From: Kiritimatiellia bacterium
GTDB lineage: Bacteria; Verrucomicrobiota; Kiritimatiellia; RFP12; UBA1067
Assembly (NCBI GenBank): GCA_017628165.1
Contig: JAGBZQ010000034.1
Coordinates: 1-14,358 of the forward strand
Length of the DNA stretch: 14,358 nt
Direction: 5' to 3'
The notes below the pieces were generated by a model. The model did no database searches. It saw only the letters and a list, made by a program, of their open reading frames with translations, and was not told where the DNA came from. The translations under genes were made by a program, and so were the position numbers. This document shows positions 1 through 7,927 of the stretch, one piece after another; position 1 is the first letter of the stretch; each line of letters starts with the position of its first letter.

Positions 1-202
1 CGTATCTCATCAAGCATGCACATTTATATACTCAAAAAACACCTATATGATACCACTTACTCTCGCCGCTTTCAACCCTCACGCGCACCGCGAAGAACAG
101 AAACAGCACGGACTACGGCAGTGTCCTCTTCAACTTGTATTCTATCAAATTTCTCCCTTCCTCTCAACCCAACCAAACATCCTGGGCCCCACCTTTTGCA
201 TT
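1..202. other. Left-edge intergenic region, no supported gene
   Basis: About 200 bases follow the murJ stop codon. Neither strand carries an open frame with recognisable protein features. On the minus strand I see no GC-rich hairpin followed by a T run, so no clear intrinsic terminator for the long operon. The only short inverted element is the GGGCCC at 184-189, which is too small to call. A promoter-like pair sits at 139-167 (listed separately). Near the edge, ATG codons on the minus strand at 22-20, 16-14 and 10-8 are open to the window end. One could start a gene continuing to the left, but none has a good Shine-Dalgarno sequence, so I do not call a gene. Confidence 0.6.
139..167 (-). promoter_or_regulatory. 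Possible sigma70-type promoter pointing out of the window
   Basis: On the minus strand TTGAGA (167-162) and TAGAAT (144-139) are separated by exactly 17 bases. Each hexamer matches the TTGACA/TATAAT consensus at five of six positions. It begins about 35 bases after the murJ stop, where a promoter for the next gene to the left would be expected. Transcription would start near 132, giving a leader of at least 110 bases if the next gene starts around the window edge. The match could be chance, since the region is AT-rich and no target gene is visible. Confidence 0.35.
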
Positions 203-1747
203 TTAATGTTTAGCCGGGGAGAAGCGAATGCCAGAGAGGAAAGAAAACGCTAAATATACGCCTCCCCCAAGCGGCACGAGAATTGCCGTACGCCAAAAAC
301 AAGACTCTATCGGCAATGCCTTTTTGACAAGGTAAATTACGCACGCCATAACGATAGAAGCCAAGATTATCTTTATGAGCCTCGGCAAGACGGCGGCGAG
401 CCCAAGAACACCGTTTTTCATCCGCGCTTTCATTCCAAGCAAAAGACATCCCACACCGGAGCAAACGACAGTGGAAACGGCAAGCCCGACATGGCGCCAC
501 TCGACAGGCAGAAGCAAGACCGCCATAATATTCAGAAACGCATTCAAAACGACTGTGCAAACGGAAACCCTGAGCGGAGTTTTCATATCCCCCTGTGCTT
601 GAAACCACGGCACAAAAACCTTCTGAAAGCCGAAAAACGCAAGCCCCGCCGAATAGACGGCAAGCGCGCGCGAAACGCGAAGAGTAGCTACAGAGTCGAA
701 TTCCCCTCCCTCATAAATAAAACCCGTAACTTCAGGAGCAAGCACCATAAGCCCCGCCGCCGCGGGCACCATCACAAAAAGAAGCGGCGAGAGCGAGGCT
801 ACAAGCGCCGCACGCGCGCCATCCAAATCGTCCTTCGCGAAATGCCCGGAAAGCGTGGGCAGAAGCACGGTTCCGAATGAAACACCCACAATCCCGAGGG
901 GCAAATCCATGAGACGCTCGGCATACCCTATTACGCCCGCCGCCCACGGTGCGGCAAGCTGAGCAAGAAACTGGTCAAGAAGATAATTAAGCTGAATCGC
1001 CCCCGCCCCAAGCGCACCAATCGCGACGTTGCGCCAGACAAGCCTGAACTTCGGATCGCGCCAAAGCGCAAATGACGGATACGGCAATATGCCCTTTTTA
1101 GCCATCATCCGGAACATAAACGCCATCTGCAACGCACCAGCCGACAAGACGGCGTAGGCAACAATTTTGATGCGAAGCGCCACCTCAAGCCCCGGGAAGA
1201 ACCATATCGCAGCCAACGCCCCGATCCAGCAGATATTCAAAAGCGACGGCACGAAGGATGCCGCCTTAAAACGCCCGAAAGCATTCAGAACCCCCATGCC
1301 GAATGCCGCCGCGCAGATGAATATCATGTAGGGCAAAAGAATCCTCACGAGATCGAACGTCAGGGAAAAGCGATCGGCTTGAGGCGCGTCAAAACACCCG
1401 CGCCACGCCGCAAACGCATCAAGGCCCAATATCGCCAAAATCACAAACGCTGCGAGAATCATCACAACAGTCGTCATGACAGAGCGCGCAAGCCTGGCCG
1501 CCGCCTCAAGAGAAGAATTCTCAAGCTCGCTCTTGAATACGGGAACGAACGCCGCCGTAAGCGCGCCTTCACCGAAAAGCTTACGCGCCATATTTGGAAG
1601 CGCAAAAGCAAGAGCAAACGCACTTTGCGCCACGCCCGCGCCGATAAGCCGTGACTGCAGCATTTCGCGCCCAAGCCCCAGAACACGCGAAAGCGCCGTA
1701 AGCGCAGCGACGACAAACGCGTTTTTAGCTACCCCGGACGCCTTCAT
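203..1747 (-). CDS. murJ: Lipid II flippase MurJ
   Basis: MurJ moves the peptidoglycan precursor lipid II from the inner to the outer face of the cytoplasmic membrane. The 514-residue protein is close to the E. coli length (511) and is a chain of hydrophobic segments, as expected for the 14-helix MVF/MOP fold. The N-terminus carries the family landmarks: an SRVLGLGRE stretch at residues 20-28 and PNMARKLFGEGALTAAFVP at 51-69, which matches the PNLLRR-F-EGA-xx-AFVP signature. FQAQGDMKTP, further on, matches the QD-KTP motif of the central cavity region. The ATG overlaps the lpxK stop as ATGA. I see no Shine-Dalgarno upstream, so translation probably depends on ribosomes finishing lpxK. It is the last supported gene of the operon and supplies substrate to RodA/PBP2 encoded upstream. 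Confidence 0.95.
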   Translation of the reverse strand: MKASGVAKNAFVVAALTALSRVLGLGREMLQSRLIGAGVAQSAFALAFALPNMARKLFGEGALTAAFVPVFKSELENSSLEAAARLARSVMTTVVMILAAFVILAILGLDAFAAWRGCFDAPQADRFSLTFDLVRILLPYMIFICAAAFGMGVLNAFGRFKAASFVPSLLNICWIGALAAIWFFPGLEVALRIKIVAYAVLSAGALQMAFMFRMMAKKGILPYPSFALWRDPKFRLVWRNVAIGALGAGAIQLNYLLDQFLAQLAAPWAAGVIGYAERLMDLPLGIVGVSFGTVLLPTLSGHFAKDDLDGARAALVASLSPLLFVMVPAAAGLMVLAPEVTGFIYEGGEFDSVATLRVSRALAVYSAGLAFFGFQKVFVPWFQAQGDMKTPLRVSVCTVVLNAFLNIMAVLLLPVEWRHVGLAVSTVVCSGVGCLLLGMKARMKNGVLGLAAVLPRLIKIILASIVMACVIYLVKKALPIESCFWRTAILVPLGGGVYLAFSFLSGIRFSPAKH

Positions 1748-2913
1748 TTGCTGTAGCAGATTCTGTCTACCATCTTCTTAAAGCTCTCGGCGCCGTCAAG
1801 GATGTCGATAGCGATCCTGAGATAAAGACACTTCACGGGAACCGTCTCAAAGCGCGGGAAACGAACGGCATCCTTCTCTGTTGTAACAAGCGCGTCGGAC
1901 CCCATGTCAGCAGTCCTATTAAGGGCGTAAAGGATCTCCGAGGGATCATAGCGGTGGTGATCGGCATAACGCTCGCACCAGACGACCTTCGCTCCGAGAT
2001 GGCGAAGTGAATTTTCAAAACCCTTGGGGGAGGCAATTCCAGAAAGCGTACAGACGGTCCTGCCTTCAAGCCAAGAAAGAGGGAATTCCTCTCGGCTCCA
2101 TACATCCTTAAGCACCTTTGGGGAATGAGAACACTTGACGATCTCGGCTTTCCTGTTGTACTTTCTTATCTCCGCAACAGTCTCTGAAACATCGCCGCGG
2201 CATTTCGTAAGGAATATCAAATCCGCACGCTTTAGATGGCGGACCGGCTCACGGAGTATTCCACGCGGAAGCATATTGCCGTTGCCGAATGGATTTGTGG
2301 AATCCACGAGAACAACTTCCACGGAATGCTTGAGGCGCTGATACTGAAAGCCGTCGTCAAGAATTATCGTATCACACCCTAAGCGCTTTATGGCATAGCG
2401 CCCCGCCTTGACGCGATCGCGATCCACTACAACGGCCACACCCGGCAGATTCGACGCGAGCATATAAGGCTCGTCGCCGCCGATCGCCGAATCGAGACGC
2501 ACGCGTCTACCATCGGAAACCACGAGCGGCGGATCGATCACCTGAGTGAACACTCTCTGCCACCAGGAAGCTTCCTTGCGGCGGTATCCGCGCGAAAGAA
2601 TAGCCACCTTGCGCCCCTTGGCGGCAAGTGCACGGGCAAAAAGCTCTGTGACGGGCGTCTTGCCCGTGCCGCCGGCAGTAACGTTGCCGATGGAGATAAC
2701 CTGAATCCCGAGAGGATAACGCCTCAAGATTCCGGCCTTGTATAAAAGATAGCGAATAGAAACCACAAGCGCGAAGATAAGGCTCAAAGCCTTCAAAACC
2801 GCCAGCAGCACCCGCATCAGAAAAGGCTGGTTCTCATCCGCGCCCTTCTCCAGAATCACCTTGGTAAGATATTTCTCAAGGCGCTCTATACCATTCTGTT
2901 TTGCTTTGCGCAC
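1744..2913 (-). CDS. lpxK: Tetraacyldisaccharide 4'-kinase (lipid A kinase)
   Basis: LpxK phosphorylates the 4' position of the lipid A disaccharide precursor using ATP at the inner membrane. Visible motifs are the P-loop GGTGKTP (81-87) after VISIGNVTA, SRGY (107-110), GDEPY (146-150), DDGFQ (186-190), ADHH (317-320, holding the family's conserved histidine) and TTEKDAV (344-350). All of them fit the family in order. The start is GTG at 2913, six bases after the lptD stop, with GGAG 11 bases upstream inside the lptD end. At 389 residues it exceeds E. coli LpxK (about 328). About 26 extra residues at the N-terminus precede the membrane helix (about 38-58), a form I associate with PVC-group bacteria. 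Met33 is an alternative start but would remove this extension and lacks the close spacing to lptD. Confidence 0.95.
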   Translation of the reverse strand: MRKAKQNGIERLEKYLTKVILEKGADENQPFLMRVLLAVLKALSLIFALVVSIRYLLYKAGILRRYPLGIQVISIGNVTAGGTGKTPVTELFARALAAKGRKVAILSRGYRRKEASWWQRVFTQVIDPPLVVSDGRRVRLDSAIGGDEPYMLASNLPGVAVVVDRDRVKAGRYAIKRLGCDTIILDDGFQYQRLKHSVEVVLVDSTNPFGNGNMLPRGILREPVRHLKRADLIFLTKCRGDVSETVAEIRKYNRKAEIVKCSHSPKVLKDVWSREEFPLSWLEGRTVCTLSGIASPKGFENSLRHLGAKVVWCERYADHHRYDPSEILYALNRTADMGSDALVTTEKDAVRFPRFETVPVKCLYLRIAIDILDGAESFKKMVDRICYSK

Positions 2914-2919
2914 TTAAAA

Positions 2920-5166
2920 TCAGTCTCCAAACATCATTGCCGTAGATTCGCCAAGAGCTCTTAGGTAGACACCCATGGAAAGCCTCACATCGGAAGCGTC
3001 CTTATATCTGTCGATTCTGTAAAATTCATTCTCATACGAGATGCAGAACCGAAATCCTAAGCAGCAGTACTTTACGTCAAACCAGGCGCCGACCTCATCA
3101 ATCTCATTCTCCGCACAATCCCAGCTGACGTACGGACCCCAGGCGAGATAGTCGGTGATCTTGTGCTCGCACTCGAACAGTACATACGAATAGTCAACCC
3201 AGTTGAAGCTTTCGTCTTTGAGACGCTTCGGATCAAAAGGCACGGAGCAAAAATCCCAAAAGCGATGATCGCGACGCGAATATGACAAGCTTGCGGAGAA
3301 ATTCTCGGAAAACTTTTTCGCAAGCGCTATATCCGCATACGCAAGAGAATCGTTCTGACCATCCCACTCCGCGCGAGCCATAATGGAAATGTCGTCCCTA
3401 GGAAACACTCTGCCCCTGACGCCGGGAACAGCCATAATCGCATCGTCGCGTCCGTAATTCGGATCCTCCTGATTCGCGGCAAGCTTGTGATAACGCCCAC
3501 CCGCCGTCCACGACGTATCGTTGAACTGCAACGCCACGTAAGCGTCAAAATCAAAAACCGTACGCTTTCTGCCATCCTCACCGATCTTCCTGAAGGCGTT
3601 GCGCACACCCGGGGTGACGCCATACCAGCTGTACGGAAGATTACGGCTTCTCCCGGCAAACTGATCAAGCCAATCGGAACTTCCGTCGACAGAATCGAAA
3701 TAGAGCACCCGGGAATTCTTTCCAAGCCCCGAATACGAAGCCTCCTGGGCGAGAACATCGAGATACGGCTCTACTACATGCTGCCATTCTTCATCGATAT
3801 CGCCCACGCCGCGTGCCGAAAATGTAATGCCGCCCTCGACTACCGCACGCGTAACGTTTTCGTCACGGCAGCGAGTCCTCTTAGTTCCGAAAAGATCCGT
3901 CTCGCCGCTTGCAGACCAATACGTGCCGCGGACACCGAAACGCGGAACGACGGACACGACATCGTCAATCTTGAACGGCAGAGTAAAACGGTGATACGTA
4001 TCGGCGCGAAAGGCCTGATAATCAGCCCAGAGTCCAGGCTTGTAGCGAAACGCCAAATACGTACTCGGCTTTCCGATCTTCTCATAATCCCGATTAAGCC
4101 ATCCAAGCCGAGTTGACGACTCGTAATTCACCGGAGTTCCGAAAATCGGCTGCGGAGCGACATCAGCAAAAAACTCTGGCAAACGATTCACGGCACCGTA
4201 AAACTCGTTCAGGGACCCGGATACGCTCACCGCAAGGCCGAAAGTGTCTCCAAGATGCTCCCATGCCACCTCATTGCCTTGATATGAGGGAAATCTGTTG
4301 TCCAGCCCAAAAACGGCATCGCGCATAAAATCCCTGTTAAAATACGAGTCGCTGTAGCGAACGAGGCTGGCCCTCAGAAATTCCGGCTCTGAAATCTGCC
4401 AGAAATGTTCAAGGGAAACCGTATAACGATCCTTTGGAAGAGTACTCCCCCAGTTGAAATAATTATAACTGCTGTTTGACCTCTTATCATAATAATCATA
4501 ATCACGATCGTTCAGATAATATACCTTAAACTTTCCGGTTCCGAAGTCACCCAGTTTCCAGCGCACAGACTGCCCCAAAGCAACGCCGTTCTTCGCTCTT
4601 AAGTCAACGCGGGTAGCGCCTCTTAAGCCATAGTCGCTCGAATGGAAATCGTCGGTTATGTCGTAAACATATTTGGTAAGAAGATACGCACCCCAACGCG
4701 TTCTGTAGCCGGGCATTACACGCCAGCCGTAGTCGGTGTTGAGCGGCTGCCACCAATAGGGAACCCAAAACACAGGAATCTCGAACAGCCTAAGAACCAT
4801 GTTTTCGGCGACAACCTCCTTGCCATCGGTATATTTCACGCCTCCGGTCAGTGACCAGTGGCATATTCCGCCATGATTGGTGCAGGTGGTCACGGAAGTC
4901 GGATCTTCAAAATGATATTCATTTCCGATGCGCTTGAGCTTTTCCGCCCGCAGCGTATAAACGCCCGCTACCGCATGGACATGACCTGAAGCCACCATGC
5001 CGTCCGAAACATTATCCACGGCAACCTTGTCCGCGGTAACCTTCAGCTGCACATCCTTAGGGAAGAGCGATTCAGCGCGCGGCTTCGGAAGCTTACCGGG
5101 CATGTTAGACGCCGAGGCGGCCACTGATGCCGCAATGGCTAAAAAAAGTATAATTTTTCTATTCAT
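2920..5166 (-). CDS. lptD: LPS-assembly outer membrane protein LptD (OstA)
   Basis: LptD is the outer membrane barrel that inserts LPS into the outer leaflet. The 748-residue protein starts with a signal peptide (hydrophobic 5-17, likely cut after ASA at 17-19). An OstA/LptA-like beta segment follows at about 40-125 (ADKVAVDN-x-DGMVASGHV, then YTLRAEKL). A segment with FEIPVFWVPYWW (128-139) matches the PV-x-YLPYF region at the domain border of LptD. The rest is tyrosine/tryptophan-rich alternating sequence typical of a beta barrel, with YCC (700-702) near the end. Cysteines at 95 and 102 and at 701/702 could form the inter-domain disulfides known for LptD. The ATG overlaps the rng stop as ATGA and has no clear Shine-Dalgarno, suggesting coupling. 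Barrel sequence is divergent, so the name rests on layout and motifs. Another OstA-type barrel is the main alternative. Confidence 0.82.
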   Translation of the reverse strand: MNRKIILFLAIAASVAASASNMPGKLPKPRAESLFPKDVQLKVTADKVAVDNVSDGMVASGHVHAVAGVYTLRAEKLKRIGNEYHFEDPTSVTTCTNHGGICHWSLTGGVKYTDGKEVVAENMVLRLFEIPVFWVPYWWQPLNTDYGWRVMPGYRTRWGAYLLTKYVYDITDDFHSSDYGLRGATRVDLRAKNGVALGQSVRWKLGDFGTGKFKVYYLNDRDYDYYDKRSNSSYNYFNWGSTLPKDRYTVSLEHFWQISEPEFLRASLVRYSDSYFNRDFMRDAVFGLDNRFPSYQGNEVAWEHLGDTFGLAVSVSGSLNEFYGAVNRLPEFFADVAPQPIFGTPVNYESSTRLGWLNRDYEKIGKPSTYLAFRYKPGLWADYQAFRADTYHRFTLPFKIDDVVSVVPRFGVRGTYWSASGETDLFGTKRTRCRDENVTRAVVEGGITFSARGVGDIDEEWQHVVEPYLDVLAQEASYSGLGKNSRVLYFDSVDGSSDWLDQFAGRSRNLPYSWYGVTPGVRNAFRKIGEDGRKRTVFDFDAYVALQFNDTSWTAGGRYHKLAANQEDPNYGRDDAIMAVPGVRGRVFPRDDISIMARAEWDGQNDSLAYADIALAKKFSENFSASLSYSRRDHRFWDFCSVPFDPKRLKDESFNWVDYSYVLFECEHKITDYLAWGPYVSWDCAENEIDEVGAWFDVKYCCLGFRFCISYENEFYRIDRYKDASDVRLSMGVYLRALGESTAMMFGD

Positions 5167-6761
5167 GACTGAGAGTATAACACTTGCGAGGTGGCCGCGT
5201 CCAGTATAGAAAACGATTCGGGATGGCGGTGAAGCTCCGAAACGAACGTGAGACGAGTGTCAAAATCCTTCTGAAGCTGGGCAAGAATCCCAGAATCCTC
5301 CGTCCTGAGGCGCTGCATAACCTGCGGAGCGATGACAATTTTGGGCTCGAACGGCTTCTTGTCGGTAGCCGCCTTCTTGAGAAGCGTGGTAAGCTGGCGC
5401 TGAACCTCAATCGATATCGCCATGGGGCTCTTCACAACGCCGTGCCCATCACAGAACGGGCAGTTCGACGTGAGCATGGAGAGAATGGACTGATCCTGGC
5501 GCTGACGCGACATCTCAAGAAGCCCAAGCTCAGAAATCTCAAGAACGTTCGTGCGCGCGCGGTCGCGCTTCAAGGCCTCCTTAAGTGTGCGGTAAACCTG
5601 CTTCTGATGCTTGCGAGATTTCATGTCGATAAGATCGAGAACCACAAGCCCTCCGATATTGCGAAGCCTGAGCTGGCGAGCCACCTCTTCGACGGCCTCA
5701 AGATTCACCTCAAGGATCGACTCCTCCTGCGAGCCTTTGCCCTTGTAGTGGCCGGTGTTGACGTCCACCGCCACGAGCGCTTCCGTCTCGTCGATCACAA
5801 GATATCCGCCGGACTTAAGCGGAACCTTGCGGGCGAATGCCTCGGAAAGCTGACGGTCAAGCCCGTAGTGGGCAAAAATGTTCGCACTGCCGTCATACCT
5901 GCGTATGCGCGACTTCGCCCTGCGCGAAATGCGGCTTGTCACCTCGCGCATCTCCTCGTAGCTCTTGGCGTCGTCGATTACTATGGCATCCACATCTTCG
6001 GTAAGCCAGTCGCGGACAACGCGCTCACAGAGATCGGGCTCCTGGAAAATGCAGCACGGGGTACGCAGGCGCTTGATGTTGACCTGCATCTCATTCCAGA
6101 CCGAAAGCAGGTTTCTCAAGTCGCGCGCAAACGCACGTGCACTTGCGCCTTGCCCGACCGTCCTCACCACAAGCCCCACATTCTCAGGCAGAGGGAGCCT
6201 GTCGAGGATCTTCTTAAGACGCTGCCTCTCCTTTGCGTCACCAATCTTCTTTGAAACTCCGCGAAGCGTCGCACCGTGCGAATCCTTGGCACCCGGCATC
6301 ATCACGAGATAACGGCCGGGGATGGAAAGATTCGCCACCACGCGAGGACCTTTTGTGGAGATCGGCCCCTTGGTGACCTGAACGATGATCTCGCTTCCCG
6401 GCGGGAAACGCTTGGCGATTTCCGCATCGGAAAGACGGCTTGACCTGCGCTGATTCTTCTGCGAACGAGAATCATCGTCGTCATCAAGCGCGGCATCCCC
6501 GTCTGGCGTCATATCCCAATAGTGGAGAAAGGCGTTTTTCTTTAGTCCGATATCTACGAATGCAGCCTGAAGATCGTTCTCGAGATGTTGAATGCGCCCC
6601 TTGAAGACGCTCCCTACGAGCCGCTCCTCCTCGCGATGCTCCACCATAAACTCCTCGAGGCGTCCGTTCTCGACAACGGCGACGCGGGTTTCGAGGCGCT
6701 CCACGTTTACGATTATTTCGCGCTTCGTTTTTGAGCGCTTAAGCCAACCGAACAAGTTCAT
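5163..6761 (-). CDS. rng: Ribonuclease G/E family endoribonuclease
   Basis: This single-strand endoribonuclease matures rRNA and cuts AU-rich mRNA sites. The 532 residues contain an S1 RNA-binding domain (about 45-145, with LVGSVFKGRI and AAFVDIGLKKNAFLH). The domain is interrupted by an acidic/charged loop at about 86-110. The catalytic core has YLVIDETEALVAVDVNTG (320-337), where D333 matches the first metal-binding Asp (RNase E D303), and VLDLIDM (374-380), where D376 matches the second (D346). The Zn-link CPFCDGHG (434-441) provides C434 and C437; the spacings from D376 equal those in RNase E. It lacks the long RNase E scaffold tail, so RNase G is the better name. A good Shine-Dalgarno (AGAGG, 7 bases before ATG) supports the start, which overlaps the rodA stop as ATGA. 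Rng also lies next to mreBCD in proteobacteria, though there downstream of mreD. Confidence 0.93.
   Translation of the reverse strand: MNLFGWLKRSKTKREIIVNVERLETRVAVVENGRLEEFMVEHREEERLVGSVFKGRIQHLENDLQAAFVDIGLKKNAFLHYWDMTPDGDAALDDDDDSRSQKNQRRSSRLSDAEIAKRFPPGSEIIVQVTKGPISTKGPRVVANLSIPGRYLVMMPGAKDSHGATLRGVSKKIGDAKERQRLKKILDRLPLPENVGLVVRTVGQGASARAFARDLRNLLSVWNEMQVNIKRLRTPCCIFQEPDLCERVVRDWLTEDVDAIVIDDAKSYEEMREVTSRISRRAKSRIRRYDGSANIFAHYGLDRQLSEAFARKVPLKSGGYLVIDETEALVAVDVNTGHYKGKGSQEESILEVNLEAVEEVARQLRLRNIGGLVVLDLIDMKSRKHQKQVYRTLKEALKRDRARTNVLEISELGLLEMSRQRQDQSILSMLTSNCPFCDGHGVVKSPMAISIEVQRQLTTLLKKAATDKKPFEPKIVIAPQVMQRLRTEDSGILAQLQKDFDTRLTFVSELHRHPESFSILDAATSQVLYSQS
5174..5203 (-). promoter_or_regulatory. 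Weak internal promoter candidate before lptD
   Basis: On the minus strand TGGACG (5203-5198) and TATACT (5179-5174) are 18 bases apart, inside the last codons of rng. Seven bases separate the -10-like box from the lptD ATG, so a transcript would begin at or next to the start codon and be leaderless. The -35 matches only four of six positions. This is a speculative reading of a possible secondary promoter for lptD-lpxK-murJ. Confidence 0.15.
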
Positions 6762-7927
6762 TTTTTATCCTCTCTGTGCAGTGATACACTTTGTACAAGA
6801 CCTAAAGCGCACATGACCACTACGAGAAACGTGCGCCCAAGTGAAAGAAACGGAAGCGGCAGCCCCGTAATCGGGACCAAGCCGATGCACATGCCGATAT
6901 TCACGTAGACATGCGCAAAAATGAGTGTCGCCACGCCAAGCGCAAGAATCCGCCCGGCAGGATCCGGCGTAATTACGGCCGTCCATGCAACTGAAAAAAC
7001 AAGCGCGGCGAAAAGCCCAAGAAGCAAAAGAGAACCTCTTAAAAAACCCATCTCCTCTGCCCAGATGCAGAATATGAAATCGTTCATGCAACCCATCGGA
7101 GGCAGAAGCTGGCGCCTGATGGAATCGCCCTTTTTAAAGCCCTTGCCCATCACGCCGCCAGCACCGATAGCCATGCGCGCCTGCCTGAGATTGTAGCCGG
7201 AATCCATGGCGTCGGTCTCCGGAAACAGGAATGTCTTGACGCGCTCCACCTGATGCGGACGGAGTGGAACGTATTTCAAAATGGCTTCTTTGCGCTCTTG
7301 CGGGACATTTGGCTTCTCCGCCTCGTACACGGCCGCAAGAACCGCCGCCATGCACACGCATCCGACGGCGAGAAGAACGACGAATCCCTTGCGCCAGACG
7401 CCGGACGCGAGAAGTATCACGGTAACCGCCGGAACAAGAGTAAGAGTCGTCCCGAGATCCGGCTCCATCAAAATGAGGACGGCCGGCACTCCTGCAAGCA
7501 GCGCGGCAAGAAGGAAGCCCCTGAACCCGAAGTGCCCCTTAAACTTTTCCTCGGCGCAGCCAAACAATGCCGAAAGGAACGCAATGACGCAAATTTTCGA
7601 AACCTCGCTCGGCTGAAAGAACCAAAGCCATCTTTTGCCGCCGAACTGCTCCGTTCCGCATACAAGAACAAGCACAAGGAAAAATACGGCCATAAGATAC
7701 GCAGGTGCGGAAAAATACGTAAGAACGGTTCTGTAATCCACATACGAAAGAATGAAATAACACACAAGGCCGAAAGCCGCCGTGCAGAGCATTTCAATCC
7801 ACTTGTCAGCAAACACGGCCGACTCGCGCGCCTCTCCCGCCGAATGAAGAGCCATCGCGCCTACGGCAATAAGCCCAATCATCGCGAAGAACGAAACCCA
7901 ATTAAAGCAAAGAAGAAATCTTCTCAT
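6758..7927 (-). CDS. rodA: SEDS peptidoglycan glycosyltransferase RodA
   Basis: RodA polymerises lipid II into glycan strands during side-wall elongation, working with PBP2. I place the start at the ATG at 7927, giving 389 residues. The open frame extends 52 codons upstream into mrdA, but that part is not membrane-like. This ATG forms an ATGA overlap with the mrdA stop and has AGAGG eight bases ahead. Family motifs are GKRWLWFFQPSE (97-108), EPDLGT (155-160), GYNLRQARMAIGAGGVMGKG (244-263) and NDFIF (282-286), whose D283 matches the essential Asp of RodA. GLPLPFLSLG follows at 355-364. Two departures are notable: the usual S-x-G-G ends as S-L-G-R (R365), and the residue before the DFIF Asp is Asn rather than the usual Thr. 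Hydrophobic segments throughout fit about ten membrane helices. The next gene, rng, overlaps its stop. Confidence 0.95.
   Translation of the reverse strand: MRRFLLCFNWVSFFAMIGLIAVGAMALHSAGEARESAVFADKWIEMLCTAAFGLVCYFILSYVDYRTVLTYFSAPAYLMAVFFLVLVLVCGTEQFGGKRWLWFFQPSEVSKICVIAFLSALFGCAEEKFKGHFGFRGFLLAALLAGVPAVLILMEPDLGTTLTLVPAVTVILLASGVWRKGFVVLLAVGCVCMAAVLAAVYEAEKPNVPQERKEAILKYVPLRPHQVERVKTFLFPETDAMDSGYNLRQARMAIGAGGVMGKGFKKGDSIRRQLLPPMGCMNDFIFCIWAEEMGFLRGSLLLLGLFAALVFSVAWTAVITPDPAGRILALGVATLIFAHVYVNIGMCIGLVPITGLPLPFLSLGRTFLVVVMCALGLVQSVSLHREDKK

Noticed and set aside
184..189. GGGCCC palindrome as the murJ terminator
   Set aside because: It can form only a three-pair stem with a minimal loop and has no T run after it.
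16..253. Two short plus-strand open frames at the left edge
   Set aside because: They run into the murJ 3' end, lack a ribosome-binding site and encode low-complexity products with no motif.
5184..6254. 356-codon open frame on the plus strand, opposite rng
   Set aside because: It lies wholly antisense to a gene with intact RNase G/E motifs, its product has no recognisable domain, and long antisense frames are common with this codon use.
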